A program made the translations under genes and the position numbers. 64,000 nucleotides of DNA from Doryteuthis pealeii (Eukaryota; Mollusca; Cephalopoda; Myopsida; Loliginidae): assembly GCA_023376005.1 (NCBI GenBank), contig CM042142.1, positions 45,794,983 through 45,858,982 on the forward strand, given 5' to 3'. The notes below the pieces were generated by a model, which saw only the letters and a list, made by a program, of their open reading frames with translations, ran no database searches and was not told the origin of the DNA. This document shows positions 40,941 through 51,810 of this stretch, one piece after another. Numbering within the stretch: the stretch's first letter is position 1; every line of letters starts with the position of its first letter.

Positions 40941-41285
40941 CAACATGACTATGTGGGTATGTAATAAGAGCACTAACCCCTCTTGGCAATGTCAGATATA
41001 CTTTCATCTCTGGTTGATCTGTAGCGGTATTCTCTCATTGGTTGAGAATGACACGTGATAAGCCAATCTATTGGAAAGTTAGGAGATTCGGTGATGAGAT
41101 CCTTTGGTCCGGATGCGCAATGGCGTCGATGTGCGTATTAAAATATGTCTCTGGAAAATAATAAAGATGTATACTAAAAAAACAAATTAAGTCTCGGTGT
41201 TCCTGATTTTAAGAAGAACAAACAAAGATGGACGTGGAGAGGTTCAACACCTGAGACGACACCCGAAACGATGAAGAAGAACTCC
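40941..41285 (+). other. Unassigned, possibly LTR-like third unit
   Basis: GGGTATGTAATAAGAGCAC, CCAATCTATTGG, GAAAATAATAAAGATG and AAGTCTCGGTGTTCC resemble the layout of the LTR-like repeats (AATAAAG then AAGTCT) but the start is diverged. Confidence 0.4.
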
Positions 41286-41541
41286 CTCTCTCTTATTCCT
41301 CGGCGACATTTCTTTCTTTCTCTCCATTTCTCTCTTTCTTCCTCTCTGCCTCCATTTCTTTCTTTCTTTCTTTCTTTCTTTCTTTTTCTCCACCTCTATT
41401 TCTTTCTTTCTTTTGTTTTATCTTTCTCCATTTCATTCTTCCTTTTTTTTTCTTTCTCTTGGCCTATATTTCTTTCTTTCTTTGCCTCCGTCTCTTTCTT
41501 TGATTGTTTCTTACTTTTTTTTCTTTGTTTCTGTCTCTATT

Positions 41542-41588
<47 letters not shown>

Positions 41589-41597
41589 CTGCCACCG

Positions 41598-41635
<38 letters not shown>

Positions 41636-41670
41636 TCCGTCTCCATGTCTCAGTCTGTCTGTCTGTCTGT

Positions 41671-41714
<44 letters not shown>

Positions 41715-41715
41715 G
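41286..41715. repeat. (TTTC)n/(CT)n polypyrimidine tract
   Basis: TTTC blocks with GCCTCCGTCTC interruptions, then (GTCT)n and (CT)n. Ser/Phe frames are shadows. Confidence 0.95.
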
Positions 41716-42455
41716 GATCTAGTCAGAAATGCTACTGAAGCCTGTATGTTATATATGATGTTTTTTTATGTCCTGTCCCTCCTATATAACACTATAATAG
41801 ATTAGCAGAAATTTTTTTTTTATCTTAAATAAAATTATAAAATAACAGCTAACAAAATGAACTCGAATACCACAATAACAGCAAAAGAATATTCAAAATT
41901 AAAAACGAAACTCACAATTAAATGTAGACATCTTTTTTTTTTTTAATTAAAAAAAAAAGAAAAGAAAACCGAATAAATGTATCAATAAAAAAAATTAAAC
42001 GCCCAGTTTAGAAAAAAAAAATTTTTTTTCGTTAATGCTTTTTAAGCGAAACCTTTTCAAAAAACATTCCATTAAGAATTGTAAGAGAAAGAATCACTTA
42101 GAAAGTGAAACAACATAAAAAGAAAGACGAGTAAATCCCAGTTGCTATGAGGCATTCGACTTTAACGCCCGTTTCGTGGACAGCCATCTTGTTTTTTTTA
42201 AACCGATGACATTTCTCAATAAATTTAAGGCCTCCGTTCTTCATCTATTTTGCGAAAATCAGAACAAAAGATTTTTTTTTTAAAGATTTAAAATAGTCAA
42301 GAAATATAAAAATAGAAACACTTTTCCATTTATTTTGCCGACAGCATATTTTTTTTATGAGACCGACTAAATAAATGTGTTTCTTCATCTACACATGAAT
42401 GTGTAGATTTAAATATATATTTAATTTTGGCTTTCAAGTTTTTTTTTACAATTTA
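41716..42455. other. A/T-rich DNA, nothing recognised
   Basis: Homopolymer-rich; no gene or repeat family identified. Confidence 0.5.
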
Positions 42456-42456
42456 C

Positions 42457-42459
<3 letters not shown>

Positions 42460-42528
<69 letters not shown>

Positions 42529-42544
42529 CACACACACACACACA

Positions 42545-42601
<57 letters not shown>

Positions 42602-42724
42602 TATTCCTAGTCAACATTTGTTTCTTTCTCTCCATTTCTCTCTTTCTTCCTCTCCGCCACTACATCTTTCTTTCTTTTCTTTTCTTTCTCCATTTCATTC
42701 TTCCTTTTTTCTTTCTTTTTTTTC

Positions 42725-42755
<31 letters not shown>

Positions 42756-42915
42756 CTGCCTCCGTCTCTCCCTTTCTTTCTTTCATTCCTTTTTTTCTCT
42801 GTCTCTGTCTCTGTCTCCGTTTTTTCTTTCTTTTTTTTTACTTTTTTCTTTCTCTCCATTTCTATTTCTTCCTTCTTTCTGTCTTCCTTTCTTTCTTTCT
42901 TTCTGTCTCCATGTC

Positions 42916-42955
<40 letters not shown>

Positions 42956-42962
42956 AATCTCA

Positions 42963-43015
<53 letters not shown>

Positions 43016-43660
43016 CCTTCTTTTTCTTCCTCGTCAACATTTCTTTCTTTCTCTCCATTTCTCTCTTTTGTCCTCTTACGCCTCTATTTTTTTCTTTCTT
43101 TTTCTTTTTCATGCTCCATTTCATTCTTCCTTTTTCTTTCTCTTTGTCTCTGTTTCTTTCCTTCTTTGCCTCCGTCTCTTTCTTTGTTTCTTTCTTACTT
43201 CTTTTCTTTCTTTCTTTCTTTCTTTGCCTCCGTCTCTTTCTTTGTTTCTTTCTTACTTCTTTTCTTTCTTTCTTTCTTTCTTTCTTTGCCTCCGTCTCTT
43301 TCTTGTTTCTTTCTTACTTCTTTCTTTCTTTCTTTCTTTCTCTGCCTCCGTCTCTCTATTTCTTTCTTTCTTTTCTTTTTTTCTTTTTCTTTCCTTTTTT
43401 CTTTCTCTGTCTCTGTCTCCGTCTTTCTATTTCTTCCTTTCTTTCCTTTTTCCTTTCTCTGTCTCTGTCTCCGTCTTTCTACTGTCTCCGTCTTTCTATT
43501 TCTTCCTTTCTTTCCTTTTTTCTTTCTCTGTCTCTGTCTCCGTTTCTATTTCTTCCTTTCTTCCTTTTTTTTCTTCTCTGTCTCTGTCTCCGTCTCATTT
43601 CTTTCTTTCCTTTTTACTTTTTCGTCTTTCCATCTTTCCATCCATCTTTTCCATCCATCT

Positions 43661-43724
<64 letters not shown>

Positions 43725-43728
43725 TCCG
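42460..43728. repeat. ~1.27-kb polypyrimidine tract with higher-order copies
   Basis: (CT)n at both ends. The middle has TTTC with TCTGCCTCCGTCTCTTTCTT units. ACATTTSTTTCTTTCTCTCC occurs at about 42613 and 43036 and also at 41306, so whole blocks of about 400 bases were copied within and between the tracts. The 487- and 435-codon frames are artefacts. Confidence 0.95.
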
Positions 43729-44040
43729 GCCTAACTTTAACATTTAAGACTTCAGATAAATCACATGAAATTTGCTTGAATCGAGTATCGAGGAGAAATT
43801 TCATGGGAAATCATGAAGTGTCTCATTTTTTTTTATTTTTAGGATTTCGGTTGAAATGCTAAAAGTTTTAAAAAAGAAATTAAAATGGCACAAGATTAAT
43901 AGAATTTTTCAAGGAAATAAATTTCCTGAAAATAAAACCTTGAAAATGATTCTAAAAAAAAACCGTTTCATTTGACCCGTGATAACAAATACTATAAAGC
44001 ATGATAGAGAAAGTAAGCAGGTACCAAATGTTCCATAATA
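43729..44040. other. Unassigned DNA
   Basis: CCTTCCGGCCTAACTTTAAC onward is mixed A-rich sequence; nothing recognised. Confidence 0.45.
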
Positions 44041-44047
44041 AAGTTGA

Positions 44048-44706
44048 CACTGATGCACAATAGCCCGCAAGAGATAATATCATTAGATTATGTATAAAAA
44101 GGGGCTGGTTTATCTCAGTCGGTACAGCATTGGCCTATGAATTGCAAGGTTCCTGGTTCTGTACCTGTTCTCACTAACTCAGCGAATAGGTAGCGCAGAT
44201 TGGGTAATCTGATCTGTGCGATAAAGTAGGGTGCTGACGTAGGTGTGGAGCTCCATCTCAGCAAAAACAATCTCCCTGGTCTTAGAGCTAGCGAAAAGGG
44301 GATAGATTCCCTCGTTGTCTGGCTAATATCGACAATAGGCCACCCCGCCAACTTTTTATGTATAAAAAGCATTGTATTTTATTACATTTCACGTACCAAA
44401 ACATTTGAGACACTAGGGTTAGAGTTAGGTAAGGTTTAGGGTTCGTGTTAGGGTTAGTTTGGTTAGTTTTGTTTTACGGCATATCAACCTCAGTGGGTCA
44501 TTTAATGCCGATAAAGTTTTGAAATAAACTCATTCTTAATAGATACTCATTTTTTTTACAAATACATTTTTCTATTTAACCCATAGATGGGGGTTGGGGT
44601 TAGTTTTAGTGTTTGGGTTAGGGTTAGGGTGCTTCGGGAGTTTCCGATATCTAATGCTATTTATACGTAAAATGCGATCCTGATGATATTATCTCTTGCG
44701 CGCTAT
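44048..44706. mobile_element. MITE-like element with nested SINE-A
   Basis: Inverted ends TGCACAATAGC(C/G)CGCAAGAGATAATATCAT at 44053-44083 and 44671-44701 (one mismatch). Inside are the SINE-A copy (44100-44355), TATAAAAAGCATTGTATTTT, degenerate (TTAGGG)n-like runs (44414-44455, 44590-44632) and an R3 tail fragment (44465-44590). Part of the interior recurs at 47345-47480 without the ends. Confidence 0.8.
44100..44357 (+). mobile_element. SINE-A copy, diverged subfamily
   Basis: Head GGTTTATCTCAGTCGGTAC, B-box GGTTCCTGGTTCTGTACCTG, and an 11-base insertion GATTGGGTAAT in the body relative to other copies. Ends CCACCCCGCCAACTTTTT. The insertion suggests a distinct subfamily. Confidence 0.88.
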
Positions 44707-44714
44707 TGTGCATT

Positions 44715-45125
44715 TGTACCATAAATGGACTCTCTCGTCGATTTCAACGCATGAGGGTTCATTCAATGAACAACCTACACAGTGGTTTGTTTATCGTGTT
44801 GAAGGCTTCTGCTGGACCATCCACGCTTTTTGGCATAGTCGATAGGAAATAATTGGTGCACAAGGAATGCCATAAGCCCAATCAACGACTGACTTCAGGT
44901 TTTTCAAATTCAGAGTTTTTCCTTCTCCTAGATTGGTTACCTATCTAAGGTTAAAGAACCCAGTCTGACCTACTATTTTATACATAGTTGGTGGGAAAAT
45001 ATATGGATTCATACCTTTCCAAAGGATATTAGCGTTATGTGAAATACAAACAACCTTGTCTAGGATTTGAACTCGGGTCGACGAATCTATTTCCTACGAC
45101 TCTAACCATTATACTACACGCATCC
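44715..45125 (-). mobile_element. SINE-B long form
   Basis: The minus-strand head GTAGTATAATGGTTAGAGTC with B-box GAGTTCAAATCC and a standard body to about 44895. It is then continued by CAGTCGTTGATTGGGCTTAT ... CATGCGTTGAAATCGACGAG instead of the short 3' end. The same 3' extension occurs at 38070-38250, which supports a longer element variant. Confidence 0.85.
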
Positions 45126-45316
45126 ATATAGATATGTGTACCATAGAGTTTGTGCATAAATAGAGTAAATATGAATTAATGTTTAACTAATATTATTCCT
45201 GCCAAAATGAATTGTCACTTTTGTCGAGAGTGAAAGCGTCATTTCTCTGTCCGTAGAAATCTTATCGTCATTTGGAAACTAAGGAGAAAAAATTAAAGCA
45301 TTAAAAATATAGATTA
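45126..45316. other. Unassigned DNA
   Basis: Nothing recognised. Confidence 0.4.
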
Positions 45317-45435
45317 CTAGCAGGACCTGTGGAATTAACACAGTATGATGATTTCATTATTACAACGTGTGATATGTTTACTTAAAAGCCATTGCGAAAT
45401 CGTTCAATATGTAAAAAGTACAATAATTTTTATAT

Positions 45436-45440
<5 letters not shown>
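45317..45440 (-). mobile_element. Helitron C 3' end
   Basis: On the minus strand AACGTTGTAATAATG-like sequence, then the hairpin around CTGTGTTAATTCCACAGGTC, then CTAG before T. The element is interrupted on its 5' side by (CT)n at 45441. Confidence 0.75.

Positions 45441-45522
<82 letters not shown>
45440..45522. repeat. (CT)n then (TCTA)n
   Basis: Continues after the LTR at 46090-46105 as (TCTA)n. Confidence 0.95.
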
Positions 45523-45523
<1 letters not shown>

Positions 45524-46089
45524 GTAACGTAGCGGCGTCGTCACGGTACCAAATAGATATATTTGTTACGTAGTGCCTTTTCTTTGACGGCACTAAATAT
45601 CTATACGTTGTATACTTCTTACGTCTTACTCTGGTCTATTCTTCCGGCCGTCTTCTGATCGTCTAGTCTTCTATCTTGGTCTGGTCTTCTATTGGGGGTT
45701 CCGTGTCTGGTTCTGTTGGGGACCATTTCTTATCAGAAGCCTTGTGTCATTGTTAGCTTTTAGTAATAACAACAAGACTTCGATTTACAATGATTTTACT
45801 TTATTCATGAACCCCAGGCCAGACAAATGCGCGCGGAGAGTCACATCTTGCTAGCTTCTAACTCTGCAACTGACTAACTGCAACTAACTAACTCCATCTG
45901 TCTGAGTTACTTACACCTTAAACCGGAAGGGGCTTTCTATCGCTTCCGATTCTCACGATCATCCCAGAACGCAAGGTGAGAGTGAGGTCAAGCATTGTCA
46001 CTCACTCTCAAGGCCATCAGCTGTACTGATCGCCATAAGGATTTCTATACTACATTAAAAAGTAATAGGGATCCAATTAATATGTAACA
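45523..46089 (-). mobile_element. Probable solo LTR
   Basis: On the minus strand it runs from TGTTACATATTAATTGGATC to GCCGCTACGTTACA, i.e. 5' TG ... CA 3' with short inverted TGTTAC/GTTACA ends and a length of 567 bases. It contains TCATGAATAAAGTAAAATC (polyadenylation-type), AGTCTTGTTGTTATTAC and a GTACCGTGACGACG segment near the end. No internal retroviral-type domains flank it. It sits inside a (TCTA)n run, so the exact target duplication cannot be read. Bel/Pao or Gypsy type cannot be separated from the LTR alone. Confidence 0.7.
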
Positions 46090-46309
46090 TCTATCTATCT
46101 ATCTCTCTTTACATCTTTTCATTATCTTCGATTGAAACAGATTAGCGTTATCACTTCCACACGCTCCCCCTCTCTCTATCTTTCCTTTACTATGAAACAA
46201 TTCCCATATATATATATAATAGTTCTGTCACTGATATTGAGCACTCCACTAATAATACCGCAAAAAACTTGGTCCACCATTAACTCACCAAGTGAACTAG
46301 TGAAAACCA

Positions 46310-46312
46310 TAT

Positions 46313-46376
<64 letters not shown>

Positions 46377-46388
46377 ATATATATATAT

Positions 46389-46432
<44 letters not shown>
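46310..46432. repeat. (CT)n-(TA)n array
   Basis: CT run to 46374 then TA runs. Confidence 0.95.
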
Positions 46433-46858
46433 AAAAAGGAAATAAATCTGACGGTATGTATGTACATAAATATGATTTTTTTTAAATTTAGTTTTCTACT
46501 ACACAGATCTCCAGAAGTGAAGTCTCACCATCAGATATATTTCAGTGTCATATATCGGCACTCTTTTACGAGCGCATTTAAATCGATTGTTTGCATTCCA
46601 TAAAATAGAACCTTTTTACCGTCATTTCATGAGAAACTTGGTTATTGTTGAGAAATATCTACAAATTTTAAAATAATTCTTTATATAAAATCAGTCAAAA
46701 AAAGGTAATTAATTTTTTTTTAATTATTCACTATTTATTGGAGACAAAATGTATTGATTGATTGATTTTAACGGCATGTCAACCCGGCTTGGGTTATTCT
46801 ATGCCTATGGATGAGAGAATCGCGTTCATTATGCGTTCATATTTACATTTTTGTGTAA
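46433..46858. repeat. R3 fragments in AT-rich DNA
   Basis: 46505-46565 (GATCTCCAGAAGTGAAGTCT, CACCATCAGATATATTTC) and 46765-46805 (ACGGCATGTCAACCC, GGGTTATTCTATGCC) are R3 body and tail fragments. Confidence 0.65.
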
Positions 46859-46859
46859 A

Positions 46860-47103
46860 AAAGTAAAGTCGTCGAGGTGGCCTAATGTCTGTATCAGCTA
46901 ACCAGCAAGGGTGTCTATCCCCTTTTTACTAGCGCTAGATCAAGGAGATTGTTTTTGCGTCTGAGGTGGAGCGCCACACCTACCATCAGCTCCTTACTTT
47001 ACTGCACAAATCCCTGTGCTACTCATACGCTGAGTTGGCGAGGGCCAGTATCAAACTAGAAACCTTGTGGTTTCTTGCCGAACGCTCTACCGACTGAGCT
47101 AGT
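46860..47103 (-). mobile_element. SINE-A copy
   Basis: TAAAGTCGTCGAGGTGGCC to CTCTACCGACTGAGCTAG; complete apart from the first bases of the head. Confidence 0.92.
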
Positions 47104-47154
47104 TACTTTTTAAGTAGTTTTCTTTTGCACTCAGTCCTACCGATTACAAATGAT

Positions 47155-47310
47155 TTTTTAAACAGATCTATTTGATCCACTCCGGGTCATATTGGACCTA
47201 GGAATAACGACAATCAAAGGATGCCTCCACACTCCCAGAGCTCCAGAACTAGAGCCTCACCATCAGATGTAGTTTAGTGTCATACGAAGGACACCTTTTT
47301 TGGTGGGACC
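47155..47310 (+). repeat. R3 body fragment
   Basis: GATCCACTCCGGGTCATATT, CTCCACACTCCCAGAGCTCC, CTCACCATCAGATGTAGTTT and GTGTCATACGAAGGACACC. Confidence 0.8.
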
Positions 47311-47720
47311 TTAACCTATTGCTGGGGATGCATTCGGGGTTTGGCCAACTTTTTTATGTATAAAAAGCATTGTATTTTATCACATTTCACGGAAATAACC
47401 GAAGTATTTGAGACACTAGGGTTAGGGTAAGTGTAAGGGTTAGTGTTAGGGTTAGTGTTAGTGTTTGGGTCAGGGTTATTAAAATGTAGTATTGTGGGAT
47501 GGTTTAAATTGTTGTTAAGTCATTTGGGGTTTAGATTATTTAGACATAATAGCTATCTATTTTTGTCGGTTTTTAGCGCTAATGCGATATTCTTAGACAT
47601 GTTTTTCTATCCTCCTATCATAGTGAATTTAGTGTCTATGTTAATGTTGTGGTCTTTTAAGTGGAAATGTTGTTCTACTAGGAGTAATTTATTATGATAT
47701 AATGATCTTATTTTATGTCT
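47311..47720. repeat. Copy of the 44.0-kb MITE interior
   Basis: AACTTTTTTATGTATAAAAA, TTTGAGACACTAGGGTTAG and GTGTTAGGGTTAGTGTTAG parallel 44345-44460. The TTAGGG-like runs are degenerate. The frame 47443-47697 has no domain. Confidence 0.65.
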
Positions 47721-48300
47721 ATAGTTGTTTAATCAAAAATTGAAAAGCTATTTTGATTTCCCTAAATATTGTTAAAAGCAACGTGTGAATTCTAAAAGGT
47801 GTTGCTTTTTTCTAAAACAGTTCGATTATTTGTAGACATGTAAAAAGTCTTATTGTTAATAGAGCTGTAAATAAACTAGTTGGCTTGCTATTTTATTTAA
47901 TGGCATATCAACCCAGTGGGCTACTTAATGCCAAATCTTATTTTGTGTATTTATGACCTGTAAGCAAATAGTTTGTAGGTAAATATTTTTGTTCGGTTTT
48001 GTTTTATACACTGGTAGGAAAAATATTATTCACCCTACAGGTAGGTTTTGAAACAGGTCACAAGTATGGGGTATCCAGTGAGGATCAAGCTCGTTTTTCA
48101 GCAGTAATAGATTAGCGAGACTAGCTTGCTAACTGTTATGCCAAGACGGGACGACCTAATTTTCATTTACTCCATGTGTATTAATAAATTGGTAGAAATA
48201 ATTTTTATGTTAGATTTTTCGTTAACTTCATGTGTAGTAATAAATTGACAGAAATAATTTTCATTAACTTCCTGTGTATAAATAAACTGACCTCCAACCG
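47721..48300. repeat. R3 tail, a 112-bp-type unit and short repeats
   Basis: 47890-47932 is the tail (TGGCATATCAACCC, GGGCTACTTAATGCC). 48015-48150 resembles the 7735 unit. 48175-48290 holds three degenerate TAATAAATTGRYAGAAATAAT units. Confidence 0.6.
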
Positions 48301-48640
48301 CCGCCTTCTAGCACATTTAATATAAAAAGGGTTTGTTTTGGCATAAGATAAATTTGAAGAATACGATTGGATCTTAATCATTTAGATGTTAGGGCTTGCC
48401 ATGACCAGCCGATTGATCAGTTGTACCTTTCCGACCGATCGTCTAGCCGAAGTGAGGGTCGAAATAGAGTGTTGAAGGTCCCGTGACCACTTAGCACCCA
48501 GGTCACAGACCGCTCAGTCAACAGAATTCCATCCTTTGGCATTATGGGTCGCCAGCCACAGTCAACAGTTGGACCCTTTGTGGATAGGTCTTAACCCTCT
48601 GCAAAAGTATAGTCCATATATTCTACAGGCCTAGTCGAGT
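48301..48640. repeat. R3-head-related dispersed segment
   Basis: AGGGCTTGCCATGACCAGCC and GATTGATCAGTT match the reverse complement of 12650-12690. The rest (GAAGTGAGGGTCGAAATAG, GGTCCCGTGACCACTTAGC) is otherwise unassigned. Confidence 0.55.
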
Positions 48641-48659
48641 GGCAATGAATTTGGTTCCT

Positions 48660-48800
48660 GTTTCATAATTTTATTTTAGATATGAATTGACTACTAAAGA
48701 AGAATGATATCGTTAGTAATGTAAGTGATTTGCAAATAATTTTATCATAGACATAAATCCGCTCTTTGGAAGAAAATGTGTTACATAATTTATGAGCAGT
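48660..48800. repeat. ~62-bp unit array, part 1
   Basis: Degenerate units of the type ATTATAGAAATGAATTGACAA, AGTGCCTTTGCAAATAATTTT. The array continues at 49626 and 50335. Confidence 0.6.
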
Positions 48801-49265
48801 CATAATTTATAAACGTACCTGTAGTTAGAACTTTAAATGAAGTTCGTTAGAATTAAACGCGGAGGTGGTGAATTTTCCATACCCGTTTGGGATTATGACT
48901 GACATAACGATTATCCCGACTTCAACTTCCGGTATACAGACGCATTAGAATAAGTTTGAGTTTAGTTAGTCAGAGCGACCCAATTTCGAAGGAGTGCTGA
49001 CGCGATTGTCGGCTTTGGTGGGTCGGTATCCAAGCGGCGGAATTAAATGGGCTGGGGAAATAAAGCTTTATTATTAAGAACACCATTTCTTGCTGTTAAG
49101 TGAATATTAAGAACAATGTCCAGCCCAGCACAAAGAGGAAGAAAAAAAGAAGACAAACCTTTTTAAAAAGCCCAACAGACCAACCAGATAAGATGACGGT
49201 CGAGGTAGAAGCAGAAGTTACCAAGTAAGACCAATTATCATCTTTAATCTAACTGTCTGTCTGTC
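48778..49265 (+). mobile_element. LTR-like repeat, copy 4
   Basis: TGTGTTACATAATTTATGAG start, an inverted TAATTTATGAGCAGTCATAATTTATA, GAATAAGTTTGAGTTTAGTTAGTCAG, GGAAATAAAGC and a purine-rich AGAGGAAGAAAAAAAGAAG part, then (GTCT)n. Same order of landmarks as copies at 40057 and 55650. Confidence 0.6.
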
Positions 49266-49379
49266 TGTCTGTCTGTCTCTCTTACATACCCGACGTATGA
49301 TGTCGGTATATATTACTATATAACAAACGTATTATTGGTGCCTTTACAGATAATTTTATTATATATATATTAGTTGTTT

Positions 49380-49626
49380 GGATTTTACGGCATGTCAACC
49401 TTTGTTAGGTTATTTTATGCCGAAGACATTTTGTTTTCTTAATTCTTGATAGGTATTGAAAATTCTTTTTTTTTTTTTGTTAACCCAAATTTGTTTTAAA
49501 CATTTTTTAAAACTTATTTTTTATTTAATCCATAGATGGGTCAGGGTAAGAGGGGCACTTTATTCTCCCCAGACCTCCAGAACTGGAACTTCACCATTAG
49601 ATGCAGTTTAACGTCATACCCAGGAC
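49380..49626 (-). repeat. Dispersed repeat R3
   Basis: Tail TTTACGGCATGTCAACC, then TATTTAATCCATAGATGGG, CTCCAGAACTGGAACTTCAC and GATGCAGTTTAACGTCATAC. The middle part is deleted. It interrupts the ~62-bp array. Confidence 0.88.
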
Positions 49627-49800
49627 ACTTTATTATAGAAATGATTTAACAACTAGGAAGAAAACGTACTGTAAGTGCCTTTGCTAGTAATTTTATAATA
49701 GAAATGAATTTTAAAAAATAGGAAGAAAACTTTTTAAGTGTCTTGCATTTAGTTTTCTTATAGAAATGAATCTACAATTAGAAAAAAAAGTCAGTTACCT
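49627..49800. repeat. ~62-bp unit array, part 2
   Basis: ATAGAAATGA recurs at about 49635, 49697 and 49756, with AGGAAGAAAAC and GTGCCTTTGC following. Confidence 0.8.
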
Positions 49801-49819
49801 CATGTTTTCACTGCCCTAA

Positions 49820-49822
<3 letters not shown>

Positions 49823-49875
<53 letters not shown>

Positions 49876-50068
49876 ACGAGGTCATAACAGATGATACTAT
49901 CAGCACTATCAGCAACAACAAAACGAACATATAAAAGACGCTAGGTCAACTAAACCGGTCAGTCTACGCTCCGATGATGAGGCGCAAGATTTAACGAAAT
50001 AAAACGAAACTTAACATTAAAAAACTGAGTTTCTTATATTTCATACCCAATGCTTCATACTAAATCCA

Positions 50069-50110
<42 letters not shown>
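49823..50110. mobile_element. (TA)n-flanked hammerhead-like family fragment
   Basis: (TA)n at 49823-49874 and 50073-50107 enclose TACGCTCCGATGATGAGGCG, AACGAAATAAAACGAAACTT and ACTGAGTTTCTTATATTTCA. The same segment with (TA)n neighbours occurs at 56290-56460. CCGATGATGAGGCGC followed by CGAAA resembles a damaged CUGAUGA...CGAAA core. Confidence 0.5.
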
Positions 50111-50334
50111 CAATCAAATCCTCCCTAACCTCGCTAACCTCCTTACCCCTCAATTCCACCACTAACTCACTTTCTCTTATATAAACACAAATGTACGTAT
50201 TTTGCTTTGAATAAAGTCAAAATGAAGATGTTCTTGGCGTCAGAAGGACGAAATATTTCTCTCCTACTTGGACTTGTTTGAGTCATTATTTGTGTTCACT
50301 TTTCCTTTTACCTCACCTCATACTGTCGGATTTT

Positions 50335-50665
50335 ATTGCAGACAACTTTATTATAGAGATGAATTGACAATTAGGAAAAAAACCTGTTATTATTGCCTTT
50401 GCAGATCATTTTATTATAGAAATGAATTCACAACTAGGAAGGAACCCTATTGTTATTGAGTTTGCAGATAATTTTATTATAGAAATGAATAAAGAATTGG
50501 AAAGAAAACATGCTGTTAATGCCCTGTAAATAATTCTATGTTACAAATAAATCATTATAACAATTTTGCTATAGAAATGAATTAGCCAACAGGATAAGAA
50601 TATATTGTTAGTGCCTTGTAATTGTTTTCATTATAGAAATGAATTGACAACTAAATAGGCATGTT
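50335..50665. repeat. ~62-bp unit array, part 3
   Basis: Units at about 50353, 50416, 50480, 50571 and 50634 (ATAGAAATGAATT, CAACTAGGAAG, TTATTG..CCTTTGCAGATAATTTTA). Confidence 0.85.
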
Positions 50666-51460
50666 ATTGTCGATGTCCAGAAATGAATGTGCAATAAGTA
50701 ATTGACAGTTACCTCCCCTATTTTATGACTACTTCCCCTTTGGAGAACTCTCTAGTGAATACTAGACTATATGAACTCTCAATAAGTGTACCAATTATTC
50801 TAAGTAGAATAAAGCTTTCCAAAGTCTATCGTTTGTCATCTTCATAAATCCCTACATTTGATTTTAAATTAAGTCTTTTTTTATCGCCTTCTATTTTACC
50901 AGATTGGCCCACCTATGTCTAACACAAATTGCAAAATTGCTTCTTTTGAATTTCGTAAGATTCTTCTTTTCTGTTTTCTTTTTTTTTACCCACCAAAAGT
51001 TAACAAATGCCGTCTGATGTCTATTAAAAGAACGTATCTCTGATATGACATCCAGTAAAGATTAGTAGCCAATTTTTCCCGCCACTCCTTCGAGCAAAAT
51101 CATCTCGATGCCTAGCCGCCATTAATGTCAAAGTTGCCGTGAACAATTAAACTCGTCCTCGATATTTTAATTTACTTCCTGGTTCGAAAGGTCACCTCCA
51201 GGTGAAGCTCTGGTTTTAATCTCCACTAACGAAAGAGCGCTACAGGTTACTTTTCCCGGTGTGAAACATCTGATTGTGACAGCTCTGAAAACTCTGTCGT
51301 CTGCTAATTGACAAAGAGACTTCCATTATCTTGGCTTACATCCAAAAGTGGGTCTCGTTCGACAACAATCATTCTCTATTCGCCAAGAGCAGACATTTGT
51401 CACCTGATCTTTAACTAATAAATTATAAGCCCTATCGTCCGTAAATTAGAGAGAAATTTG
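50666..51460. other. Apparently unique, GC-richer DNA
   Basis: 51000-51460 has no match to any repeat family in the window, few simple runs and a higher GC content than its surroundings. It holds CCTGGTTCGAAAGGTCACCT and CCAGGTGAAGC. No frame with a recognisable domain was found. It could be a conserved non-coding element or an old unique intron segment. Confidence 0.5.
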
Positions 51461-51463
51461 AAT

Positions 51464-51583
51464 ACTAGTAGGACTTGTGGATATACCACAGTATTATAAT
51501 TCAATTCTTACAACATTTGATATGTTTACTTAAGAGCTATTGCTAAATAGTTCAATATGTAAAAAGTATAATAATCTTGATTA

Positions 51584-51614
<31 letters not shown>

Positions 51615-51626
51615 ACTCTCTCTCTC

Positions 51627-51670
<44 letters not shown>

Positions 51671-51810
51671 ACATACACACACACTTTTTCTTAAAAAGGG
51701 GGGTTGTAAAATATTTACATTGATTTGCCAATAAGAACCTGGGGGGGGGGAGAGGCGTTTAAAATATCTACATTAAGTTGCCGACAAAAAAGTGACAAAA
51801 GCATCTGTTT
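51464..51810 (-). mobile_element. Helitron C copy with array insertions
   Basis: The hairpin ACTTGTGGATATACCACAGT directly inside CTAG (51464-51467) on the minus strand, then GATATGTTTACTTAAGAGC. (CT)n and (CA)n at 51590-51685 lie inside. GCGTTTAAAATATCTACATT shows the interior continues. Confidence 0.78.

Noticed and set aside
44405..44460. Telomere or subtelomere
   Set aside because: TTAGGG-like runs are short, degenerate and inside a MITE; they do not indicate a chromosome end.
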